NCBI GenBank assembly: GCA_020636315.1
Contig: JACJYA010000007.1
Span: 1-64,000 of the forward strand
DNA from: Lewinellaceae bacterium
GTDB lineage: Bacteria > Bacteroidota > Bacteroidia > Chitinophagales > Saprospiraceae
Reading direction: 5' to 3'
DNA length: 64,000 nt
Position 1 is the first letter of the stretch; every line of letters begins with the position of its first letter. Below, piece by piece: positions 16,401-24,041 of this stretch. A program made the position numbers and the translations under genes. Under the pieces are notes generated by a model. The model did no database searches. It worked only from the letters and a program-made list of their open reading frames with translations, and was not told the DNA's origin.

Positions 16401-16427
16401 ACCCTTCTTTCCAGCCTTCCCGATCAA

Positions 16428-17351
16428 TCACTGCACTTCTTCCTCAGCCTCAGCATTTTTCTCTGTGAAAGAACGGATGATCTCTTCGTCATCCTTTCCG
16501 AGGTTTTCAAGAAGGATCTGGGCGTCATCCACAAAGTCATCCTCCGGGTAATCAGCAATAAATTTTTCGTAGAGCGCCTTCGCTTTGTCCAGTTGCCGGA
16601 GGTCGGAGTCCAGCGTAAAAGCCTGCATAAATAACGCCTGCGGGGCTCTTTCGCTTTCCGGATATTCTTCCACAACCTGGGCATACATCTTCAGTGCTTT
16701 ATCGTAGGACCGGATGGTCCTGGCGATTTCGGCGCCCTTATAAAGCATTTCCGGCGCCTTTGGGGAATCAGGCAGGATCAGGGCATAGAGCTCGGAGGAG
16801 GTAATGAAATTATTGGCGAGGCGATATTCAATACGCCCGGTAGAGTCATCGAACATCTGGCTGCCCATTTTTTTGATGCGGGACTCCAGGTCCACCAGTT
16901 TATTCGGCAGCTTCTTATGGGCGGCATTAACTTCCTCCGAACCGGGAAAGGCCTGGATCAGGGCCTGATACACCGTTATGGCGTTATCTTCATTGCCCAG
17001 CTTATCCTGATAGATATCGCCGAGGAAAATGACAGCTTTAGGGGTATTCGAAGAGGAATAATACTCCTTGATGGCCCTTTTGAGAAAGTCAGTTGCTCCG
17101 GAAAACCGGTTCATTCGATATTCCAAAGCTGCCGCTCGGTAAAGATACCGCGGCGTTACTTTTGTATCTTCCGGGAACTGGGCAATGTAACCCTCATAAG
17201 CCTTTAATACTTCCTGAGCCTTTTCCGTAGTGGGGTCATCTTCCAGATGCTTCTCCAGCTCGGTGATCTGAGCCTGCATCTTTTCCTCTTCAGACTGGCA
17301 GCCCATCAGGCTGATTAGGGTGATCAAAACAAGCAGATACTGATATTTCAT
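16428..17351 (-). CDS. TPR lipoprotein
   Basis: A 307-residue lipoprotein: signal peptide with lipobox LMGC (Cys18), then tetratricopeptide-type helices throughout (for example YLYRAAALEYRMNRF, AVIFLGDIYQDKLGNEDNAITVYQALIQAFP, KALKMYAQVVEEYPESERAPQALF, KALYEKFIADYPEDDF), and an acidic C-terminal tail. The repeat pattern resembles BamD/YbgF-type outer-membrane TPR proteins, but BamD identity is not established. It probably scaffolds an envelope complex from the periplasmic side. A -7 element lies 33 bases upstream. Confidence 0.8.
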   Translation of the reverse strand: MKYQYLLVLITLISLMGCQSEEEKMQAQITELEKHLEDDPTTEKAQEVLKAYEGYIAQFPEDTKVTPRYLYRAAALEYRMNRFSGATDFLKRAIKEYYSSSNTPKAVIFLGDIYQDKLGNEDNAITVYQALIQAFPGSEEVNAAHKKLPNKLVDLESRIKKMGSQMFDDSTGRIEYRLANNFITSSELYALILPDSPKAPEMLYKGAEIARTIRSYDKALKMYAQVVEEYPESERAPQALFMQAFTLDSDLRQLDKAKALYEKFIADYPEDDFVDDAQILLENLGKDDEEIIRSFTEKNAEAEEEVQ

Positions 17352-17383
17352 GACGGGAATTTTTGATTGCCTTTTGATGTGCC

Positions 17384-17391
17384 CAAATTTA
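17384..17391 (-). promoter_or_regulatory. -7 element of the TPR lipoprotein gene
   Basis: Minus-strand TAAATTTG matches TAnnTTTG. No clear -33 TTG at standard spacing. Confidence 0.5.
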
Positions 17392-17477
17392 AAAGACTTT
17401 GGTTTTAAATGGTTTTTTATCCGGAGAAAAGATGAATTTAATCACTCCCAGATAGTTTTGGCCCTAAAGCAGGCCTT

Positions 17478-17562
17478 AGTGCTTGTTTGGAGGGGGCGCT
17501 TTGGAAGCGAACCTGCCCGCCTGCTGTGCCGCAGCCCGAATGGGCCCCTCCAAACAAGCACT
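17478..17562. repeat. 85-bp inverted-repeat element, family GCTTGTTTGGAG (short copy)
   Basis: Perfect 18-bp inverted termini agtgcttgtttggagggg (17478-17495) and its complement (17545-17562) enclose 49 bases that contain a small hairpin ctgc-tgtgcc-gcag. The left end, including the upstream cctta and the inner ggaagcgaa, resembles the element at 55011-55168. It lies in the gap between the TPR lipoprotein and photolyase genes. Confidence 0.8.
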
Positions 17563-17612
17563 TAAACAATACTCGACTTCTCCTGTTTCCCTGGCATAAT
17601 GATTTGAAACCT

Positions 17613-18971
17613 ATGTCCAAAGTCAGTATTTTCTGGTTCCGCAGAGGCTTGCGCCTGCAGGATAATGCCGGACTGTACCATGCCCTGAAAGGCAATCACC
17701 CCGTCGTTCCTTTATTCATCTTCGACCGCGAGATCCTGGATGAACTGGAGGATAAAAAAGATGCCCGCGTGGAGTTCATCCGCGATACCCTAAAGGAAAT
17801 GCGAAAGGAGCTGAAAGAAATGGGCTCCAGTATAGTGGTGCGCTACGGCTTCCCGGAAAAGATATGGGCCGGGCTTCTGGAAGAGTACGACATCGGCGCC
17901 GTTTACACCAACCACGACTACGAGCCCTACGCCATCAAACGTGATGATAAGGTCCGGAAATTACTGGAAGAAAACAACATCTCCTTTCATACCTATAAGG
18001 ACCACGTCATCTTTGAAAAAGACGAGGTGCTGAAAGACGACGGCGATCCCTATGTCGTTTTCACTCCCTACAGCCGCAGGTGGAGGGAAAAGCTGGAGAG
18101 CAAAATGGTTGCTGTCACCAACGAATCCGGAGAAGAGGAAACCATTTCCTACTACCTGAAGCCGTATCCTACAGAGGATCATTTCGACAACTTCGAACGC
18201 ATGAGCACGCCGCCCTTTCCCACCCTGGAGGAGATGGGCTTTGAGCAGGCGGACATCGAGATCCCCTCCAAAACAGTGAGCCGCGGACTGATCCGTAACT
18301 ACGACAAGACGAGAGACTACCCGGCAAAAGACGGTACTTCCCGCCTGGGTATTCATTTTCGTTTCGGCACCATCAGCATCCGGGAAAAGGCCCGCCGGGC
18401 CAAAGAACTGAATGACACTTTTCTCAACGAACTTATCTGGCGCGACTTCTACGCCATGATCCTGGCGCATTTCCCGCACGTCGTTGACAATTCCTTCCGG
18501 GAGAAATACGACTTCATCAAATGGCGGAACAACGAAGAAGAATTCAAAAAGTGGTGCGAAGGCAGGACCGGTTACCCCATCGTGGATGCCGGCATGCGGC
18601 AGCTTAACCAAACGGGGTATATGCACAACCGCGTACGTATGATCACCGCCAGCTTCCTCACCAAACACCTTCTGATCGACTGGCGCTGGGGGGAGGCCTA
18701 CTTTGCCAAAAAGCTGCTGGATTACGAACTGGCCAGCAACAACGGCGGCTGGCAGTGGGCAGCCGGATCCGGGACGGATGCCGCTCCCTATTTCCGCATC
18801 TTCAACCCCACTTCTCAGCAAGAGAAATACGACAAGAACCTGGAGTACGTCAAAAAATGGGTGCCCGAGTACGGAACTTCCGATTACCCCGAGCCTATGG
18901 TCGATCACAAGGAAGCCCGTGAGCGCTGCCTGGAGGTTTATAAGGCGGGGCTGGGCCGGGCGGAGGGTTAG
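17613..18971 (+). CDS. Cryptochrome/photolyase family DNA repair enzyme
   Basis: A 452-residue flavoprotein with the N-terminal antenna domain (SIFWFRRGLRLQDNAGL, VVPLFIFDREIL) and the C-terminal FAD domain carrying the photolyase signature (LLDYELASNNGGWQWAAGSG, APYFRIFNPTSQ) and the substrate-binding stretch around RMITASFLTKHLLIDWRWGE. It should repair UV-induced cyclobutane pyrimidine dimers with light, class I type; a photoreceptor role cannot be excluded by sequence alone. The ATG at 17613 gives the normal family N-terminus; upstream in-frame sequence is the repeat element at 17478-17562, not protein. Confidence 0.92.
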   Translation: MSKVSIFWFRRGLRLQDNAGLYHALKGNHPVVPLFIFDREILDELEDKKDARVEFIRDTLKEMRKELKEMGSSIVVRYGFPEKIWAGLLEEYDIGAVYTNHDYEPYAIKRDDKVRKLLEENNISFHTYKDHVIFEKDEVLKDDGDPYVVFTPYSRRWREKLESKMVAVTNESGEEETISYYLKPYPTEDHFDNFERMSTPPFPTLEEMGFEQADIEIPSKTVSRGLIRNYDKTRDYPAKDGTSRLGIHFRFGTISIREKARRAKELNDTFLNELIWRDFYAMILAHFPHVVDNSFREKYDFIKWRNNEEEFKKWCEGRTGYPIVDAGMRQLNQTGYMHNRVRMITASFLTKHLLIDWRWGEAYFAKKLLDYELASNNGGWQWAAGSGTDAAPYFRIFNPTSQQEKYDKNLEYVKKWVPEYGTSDYPEPMVDHKEARERCLEVYKAGLGRAEG

Positions 18972-18980
18972 GGTATAAAT

Positions 18981-19007
18981 GTGTTTGGGTGTAAAAGTGT
19001 AAATGTG
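18981..19007. repeat. TTACAC-type stutter repeat (inverse orientation)
   Basis: gtgt/gtaaaagtgtaaatgtg units are the reverse complement of the repeat type at 1052-1106. It fills the gap after the photolyase gene. Confidence 0.6.
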
Positions 19008-19067
19008 CGGCCTGAAGGGCTGACTCCTTTGAGTTTTATCCCTGGATTCACATACGAATATACCTTT

Positions 19068-20198
19068 CTACACCTTAATCGGCGGATGTTCCTTCAGAAA
19101 CTTCAGCACTTCCTCCGGTTCATCGGTTATAAAAAGCAGGTTGTAATATTTTTTGCCTCTGGCCAGTTGCCGGAGCAGGGGGAAGATAGGCGTTTCCACC
19201 TCATAACGGTGCCTGCCAAGAAAGACCATGGGGCTGTAATAATTAAAAGTCCCATAATGGTTCTGGGTGGCGTCCATGAAGATCTCCTGGGTGGTGCCGG
19301 CGCTGCCGGGGGCACAGACGATGCCGTAGAGGCTTATAGCCAGCAGTGTGTCCTCCCGTATGCTGTTGGAAAAATACTTGGCGATATGAGAGGCGAAGAG
19401 GTTGCTGGGTTCGTGCCCGTAAAACCAGGTGGGGATGGCGAGGTTGTCGGTTCCATCCGGGTATTTTTCCAGGACTTCGATTGCCTGCTGATGGTACCCT
19501 TTGTCTGTATAGTGGGGAGCCTTTTTCAGGATGGAGATGGCGTCCAGCAAAGCGGATTCTTCCCTGCCGCAGAAATAAGCGCCAAGGTTGGTGGCTTCCA
19601 TGATGCCGGGGCCTCCGCCGGAAACGATGAAATACCCGTTTTCCGCCAGCAGCCTGGCCGTTAGAGCTGTTTTTTCAAAGAAGAGATTATCGCGGCCCGT
19701 ACTGTGCCCGCCCATAAACCCGACGCAGGGGCGCTGGGTCATCCCATCGTGGTCGAATGCCAGCAGGTTGCGCAGGGCATCATCGATGGAATGGTCGTGT
19801 ATCCGTTGCCAGAGCGCTTCGTTAATATTGGGGTTAAATTTGGTGGCAGAGAAGTGCCGGTATATCCGGATATCGACGCTGTTGTCTTCTTTCTCGCTAA
19901 AACCTTTCATCAGTTCCTGCCAGGAATAGAGCGAGCAGCGGAACGGGTTGTAGGGGAGGGTAGAGGGAGCCTGATAAATATAGGCGCCTTTTCTTCGCAG
20001 GAGGATCTCCTCATCCAGGCTTAATACGCAACCCAGAAAGGTGGTGTTGTCAATTTCAAATTTCTCCCAGTTTACCTGTTTACCGGTGAAGTCCAGAGCC
20101 TGAAGAGTAGAGTTTTTCAATGAAGCTCCGTTTTGGCGAAACTGCTCAAAAGTCTTGATCTCGGTGATCAGCGTTTCGCGTTCCCGTATATTGCTCAT
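19068..20198 (-). CDS. Long LOG-family nucleotide-binding protein
   Basis: The 376-residue protein holds a LOG (lysine-decarboxylase-like Rossmann) core at about 155-350: GFMGGHSTGRD, GGGPGIMEA (194-202) and PGSAGTTQE (297-305), the last a variant of the usual PGGxGTxxE. LOG enzymes cleave nucleoside monophosphates (cytokinin-type or PpnN-type reactions). The N-terminal 150 residues are extra; the segment NGASLKNSTLQALDFTG ... NTTFLGCVLS looks like a short pentapeptide-repeat-like beta-helix. Its start overlaps the coaE stop by four bases (ATGA), so the two are translationally coupled. Confidence 0.8.
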   Translation of the reverse strand: MSNIRERETLITEIKTFEQFRQNGASLKNSTLQALDFTGKQVNWEKFEIDNTTFLGCVLSLDEEILLRRKGAYIYQAPSTLPYNPFRCSLYSWQELMKGFSEKEDNSVDIRIYRHFSATKFNPNINEALWQRIHDHSIDDALRNLLAFDHDGMTQRPCVGFMGGHSTGRDNLFFEKTALTARLLAENGYFIVSGGGPGIMEATNLGAYFCGREESALLDAISILKKAPHYTDKGYHQQAIEVLEKYPDGTDNLAIPTWFYGHEPSNLFASHIAKYFSNSIREDTLLAISLYGIVCAPGSAGTTQEIFMDATQNHYGTFNYYSPMVFLGRHRYEVETPIFPLLRQLARGKKYYNLLFITDEPEEVLKFLKEHPPIKV

Positions 20199-20815
20199 GC
20201 TGTTTCCGTTAGTGCCAGAAGGGCATGGTGAATTTCCAGAACCTGCGAGATCAGGGAATGTTGGCCGTCGTTGTAGATGACATAATCGGCAAGCCTCATC
20301 TTTTCTTCTTCGGGCATCTGTTTGTGCATTCGGGCGAGCACCTCTTTTTTAGTGGCCCCATCGCGCTCCATGACCCGCTGAATGCGCAATTCCACTGGCG
20401 CAAACACGGTGATCATTTTGTTCAGGTGTTGGGAATTGCCGCTTTCGAACAACAGTGCAGCCTCCTTGATGGTGTAAGGGGTGTTTTCCTGCGCCTGATG
20501 CCACCGGTCCGCATCTTCGGCAACAGCCGGGTGAACGAGGCGGTTGAGCTGTTGCAATTTTGCACCGTTATTGAATACTTCCCCGGCGATAAAGGGCCGG
20601 TTCAGGGTTCCGCCTGGGAGGTAGGCTTCGGGGCCAAAGAGCTCTTTGATCCCGGCGACCAGCCTTGGGTCGCTCACCATTAGCTGCTTTGCCCGGCCGT
20701 CGGCATAATAGACCGGAATGCCAAGAGCTTCAAAGACCTCGCAAACAGTCGTCTTGCCGCTCCCTATCCCTCCTGTGACCCCTACTTTTAGCTTTGGTTT
20801 TTTGTTTTTACTCAT
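20195..20815 (-). CDS. coaE: Dephospho-CoA kinase
   Basis: The 206-residue enzyme phosphorylates dephospho-CoA in the last step of CoA synthesis. The P-loop GGIGSGKTT is at residues 15-23, followed by the CoaE-typical FEALGIPVYYAD (substrate Asp), RPFIAGEVFNNG, and the LID-type KKEVLARMHKQMPEEEKMRLADYVIYNDG. The ATG at 20815 places the P-loop at the normal distance; the 47-residue upstream extension does not belong to the family. It is first in a two-gene operon with the LOG protein. It is divergent from porP. Confidence 0.93.
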   Translation of the reverse strand: MSKNKKPKLKVGVTGGIGSGKTTVCEVFEALGIPVYYADGRAKQLMVSDPRLVAGIKELFGPEAYLPGGTLNRPFIAGEVFNNGAKLQQLNRLVHPAVAEDADRWHQAQENTPYTIKEAALLFESGNSQHLNKMITVFAPVELRIQRVMERDGATKKEVLARMHKQMPEEEKMRLADYVIYNDGQHSLISQVLEIHHALLALTETA

Positions 20816-20967
20816 AGTCTTGTATGCCGTGTATCTGTCAAATTCCAGGGCCGAAAAAATTTTCGTTTCGAAAGTTAGTAACTTTCTCCTATATTGGATC
20901 GATAGGGCGCTTAGGAAAAGCCCTGACCAAGTAGTGATTAAAAAGCAGTATAACAAATTTAAACGTA

Positions 20968-21984
20968 TTGGCCAGAATTCAACGTCTGATTTTCCTTTTT
21001 ATCCTTTGTTTTTGCCGGTATGCGTTGCCGGCACAGGATGTTCATTACTCTCAGTTTTTCCATGCGCCTCTATCTTTAAATCCGGCATTGGCCGGTGCTT
21101 TTGACGAAGACCAGCGCTTCAGTGCCGTTTACCGGAACCAGTGGGCGAGTGTTCCGGTTCCCTACGAAACCTTTTTTGGGGCCTATGATCAGAAAGCCTT
21201 TCTGCCCTGGCTGGGAGATAATTGGCTGGGGCTGGGAGGCGCGTTTACTTATGACCAGGCGGGTGATGCTTCCCTGAACTGGCTGCAACTGGCCCTCCAT
21301 GGCGCTTTCAACTGGCGGGTTGCGGATGAGCACGTGCTCTCCACCGGGGCCCAGCTTCGCTTCGGGCAGCGTGCTCTGGAACCCGGGCAGTTCAGCTTTG
21401 CCGACCAGTTCTCTGACAATGTCTTCGACCCTTCGGCGCCCACAGCGGAATCTTTCAGTTCTACTGCTTCGGGTTATTTTAGCCTAGGGGCTGGCGTCAA
21501 CTGGTTCTATGCACCTGCGCAAACCCGGACCCGGGCCTGGGCAGGCCTGGCGGCTGCTCACCTGAATAAACCGTCGATCTCATTTTTGAATGACGGGAGC
21601 ATAAAGTTGCCCATGCTTTTTAATATACACCTCTCCGGAGTAGTGGAAGTCGGGGAGCGGTGGGATGTAGTGGCCAACCTGCTTGGACAACGCCAGGGCG
21701 CCTATCAGGAAGTAGTGGGGATGGCGGGCGGACGTTATCACCTGAGCCTCGAAAAAGGCAGGGCGCTGGCGCTTCAGCTGGGCGCCGGATATCGCCTGAG
21801 TGATGCGTTGATAGCCTATATGAGCGTGTTTTACAAGAACTGGAGGTTTGGCCTGAGCTATGATGTGAATACTTCGCCTTTTATTGCAGCAACTAACCGA
21901 AACGGCGGGCCGGAGTTTTCTGTGCAGTACGTGATCAGCCACGTAAAACCACCGAAAGAATTCAAAGCCTGTCCCATTTTCTGA
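20968..21984 (+). CDS. PorP/SprF family type IX secretion outer-membrane protein
   Basis: A 338-residue barrel protein of the PorP/SprF family: signal peptide, then QDVHYSQFFHAPLSLNPALAGAF, the family's diagnostic start, RFSAVYRNQW, and the C-terminal FGLSYDVNTSPF and PEFSVQYVI. Such proteins associate with the T9SS or with SprB-type adhesin export at the outer membrane. No ATG exists at the right place; an in-frame stop lies at 20935-20937 and the first usable codon is TTG at 20968. The next gene (PorE-like) follows after 57 bases and is its usual partner. Confidence 0.88.
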   Translation: MARIQRLIFLFILCFCRYALPAQDVHYSQFFHAPLSLNPALAGAFDEDQRFSAVYRNQWASVPVPYETFFGAYDQKAFLPWLGDNWLGLGGAFTYDQAGDASLNWLQLALHGAFNWRVADEHVLSTGAQLRFGQRALEPGQFSFADQFSDNVFDPSAPTAESFSSTASGYFSLGAGVNWFYAPAQTRTRAWAGLAAAHLNKPSISFLNDGSIKLPMLFNIHLSGVVEVGERWDVVANLLGQRQGAYQEVVGMAGGRYHLSLEKGRALALQLGAGYRLSDALIAYMSVFYKNWRFGLSYDVNTSPFIAATNRNGGPEFSVQYVISHVKPPKEFKACPIF

Positions 21985-22041
21985 ATCTGGGGTTTCCGAA
22001 ATTCCGGATCCCGGAAAACGCCGCTCAATGACAGTATCAAA

Positions 22042-24024
22042 ATGATAAAGACTGGTTTAAGACTCTTCCTGCTGACTTTCTGCCTCCTTTCCGTGGCCGC
22101 TATCCCGGCCGGGGGGCAATCCTTCAAAGCCTATGTAAGGGCTGCTGAGGAGGCGCTGGAACAAAAGGATTACAACGCGGCTCTCCAACACTATGCCTCC
22201 GCGTTGGAGTTTCAGCCAGAGAATACCGGCATCCAGTTTCAATATGCTGAAATTGCCCGCCGTTTCTACGCCTACGAGCTTGCGGAGCAATACTACAGTA
22301 TGGTTGCTGATAGTAAAGAGGGGAGCCGCTTTCCACTGGCCAATTACTGGCTGGGAGTAGTGAACAAAAGCCTGGGGCATTATGACAGGGCCAAAGCCTG
22401 TTTTCAAGCTTACCTTGCCGGCAGGGGAACGGAGGAACCCTATGTCTCCAGAGCAACAGAAGAAATAAATACCTGCGGCTGGGCAAAGGAAATGGCGGCG
22501 GAACCGGAACCTGTCCGAGTAGAAAACATGGGAAGAAAGGTGAACACTGATTATTCGGAATTTGCCCCGGTTCAAACCGGAGATACGCTTTGGTACTCTT
22601 CTTTTCGCTACGGCCTGGAGGAGGATGACCATCGCCCGGAGCGCAAGATCACCAAAGTACTGTACCAGAGAGGAAACAGCAGAGGCCGCCCTATGCGCCG
22701 GGGATTCAATGACGATGCGATGCACACCGCTCATACGGCCTTCAGCCTGGATGGCAGCCGCCTCTATTTTACCCGTTGCCAGTATGTCAATGCAACTGAA
22801 ATTCGCTGTTCCCTCTATTACCGGAATAAGGACAAAAGAGGGAGATGGAGTTCCCGGGCGGTGAAACTTCCCGAAGAGATCAACCTTCCCGATTTTACTT
22901 CCACCCAACCCAGCGTCGGGTATGATTCCACACTGAAGGCCGAGGTTCTTTTCTTTGTTTCCGACAGGCCGGGAGGGCCCGGCGGCCTCAATCTGTGGTG
23001 GGCAAGAGTGGAGGAAGGGGAGAACAACTTCAGCCGGCCGGCCCTTTTGCCTGGCCTGAATACTGATCTCGATGACATTACGCCTTTTTTTCATACCCCT
23101 ACCCAGACGCTTTACTTCAGCTCGGAAGGTTATCCTGGCCTCGGCGGGTTCGATGTATTCCGGTCCCGGCGTTCCGGAGGCTGGCAGGCGCCGGAGAACC
23201 TGGGCGCCCCCGTCAATTCAAGCTACAATGACATTTACTACTTTCTGGGTAAGGATGGCCTTTCCGGTTATTTTTCTTCCAACCGCCCGGGGTCGTTTTA
23301 TCTGGATGAGAACAATAAGGCCTGCTGCAATGACATCTACCGTTTTGAACCCATTCCGGAAGAGCCGCCGACAGGAGATACGCTTCCCCTAGCCGGCCTC
23401 CCTCCCGTTCAGCCGGAACTGCCGGCAACAGAACCCGATATTCCAACCCGCCTGGAGGACTTTCTGCCGCTGGCCCTCTATTTCGATAATGATGAACCCG
23501 ACCGGCGTACCCGGCGAACCACTACCCGGAAAACTTACGGGGAAACGTATGAAGCCTATTCCCGCCGCCGGAATGATTACATGGAGGCTTTCGCCGGCCC
23601 TCTGGAAGGGGATAGAAAGGAAGAAGCGGCTTATGCCGTCGATGAATTCTTTGACGAGGAAGCTCAGAAAGGACATGATTTTCTGATGCGCTTTTCAGAG
23701 ATTCTGCTTCACCGATTGCAAGCCGGGGAAGAAGTGGAGATATTCCTGAAAGGCTACACCAGCCCCCGGGCGAAAAGCGACTACAACCTGGCGCTGAGTA
23801 AACGCCGGATCAGCAGTGTCCGAAACCATTTTCAAAATTACAAGGATGGCGTTTTCCAGCCTTACCTGGAAAGCGGGCAATTGAAGATAACAGAGCGCCC
23901 CTTTGGAGAGGCCGAAGCCGCCGGCACCGTCAGTGATTCTCTGGATGACCTGCGCAATTCCATCTATCACCCTGATGCCGCCCGGGAACGGAGAGTGGAG
24001 ATTCAGGAGATCAAGCGGCAATGA
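22042..24024 (+). CDS. PorE-like OmpA-family protein with TPR and PD40 repeats (T9SS)
   Basis: The 660-residue protein has a signal peptide (1-25), TPR helices (about 28-130), a WD40-like/PD40 propeller (about 180-440; FSLDGSRLYFTR, LFFVSDRPGGPGGLNLWWA, LYFSSEGYPGLGGFDVFRS, GYFSSNRPGS), a Pro-rich linker, and an OmpA-like peptidoglycan-binding end (about 550-655; NLALSKRRISSVRNHF). This is the PorE layout, except that I do not see the carboxypeptidase-regulatory domain usually found between propeller and OmpA parts. PorE-type proteins anchor the T9SS to the cell wall. It forms an operon with the PorP/SprF gene. Confidence 0.85.
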   Translation: MIKTGLRLFLLTFCLLSVAAIPAGGQSFKAYVRAAEEALEQKDYNAALQHYASALEFQPENTGIQFQYAEIARRFYAYELAEQYYSMVADSKEGSRFPLANYWLGVVNKSLGHYDRAKACFQAYLAGRGTEEPYVSRATEEINTCGWAKEMAAEPEPVRVENMGRKVNTDYSEFAPVQTGDTLWYSSFRYGLEEDDHRPERKITKVLYQRGNSRGRPMRRGFNDDAMHTAHTAFSLDGSRLYFTRCQYVNATEIRCSLYYRNKDKRGRWSSRAVKLPEEINLPDFTSTQPSVGYDSTLKAEVLFFVSDRPGGPGGLNLWWARVEEGENNFSRPALLPGLNTDLDDITPFFHTPTQTLYFSSEGYPGLGGFDVFRSRRSGGWQAPENLGAPVNSSYNDIYYFLGKDGLSGYFSSNRPGSFYLDENNKACCNDIYRFEPIPEEPPTGDTLPLAGLPPVQPELPATEPDIPTRLEDFLPLALYFDNDEPDRRTRRTTTRKTYGETYEAYSRRRNDYMEAFAGPLEGDRKEEAAYAVDEFFDEEAQKGHDFLMRFSEILLHRLQAGEEVEIFLKGYTSPRAKSDYNLALSKRRISSVRNHFQNYKDGVFQPYLESGQLKITERPFGEAEAAGTVSDSLDDLRNSIYHPDAARERRVEIQEIKRQ

Positions 24025-24041
24025 GCCTGGCCCCGGGGAGG

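Noticed and set aside
16428..17351. Firm assignment of the TPR lipoprotein as BamD
   Set aside because: Lipobox and TPR helices fit, but the spacing and charged tail do not settle the identity without an alignment.
22057..23094. 345-codon minus-strand frame inside the PorE-like gene
   Set aside because: Antisense to a well-supported gene with TPR and PD40 repeats; no family resemblance.
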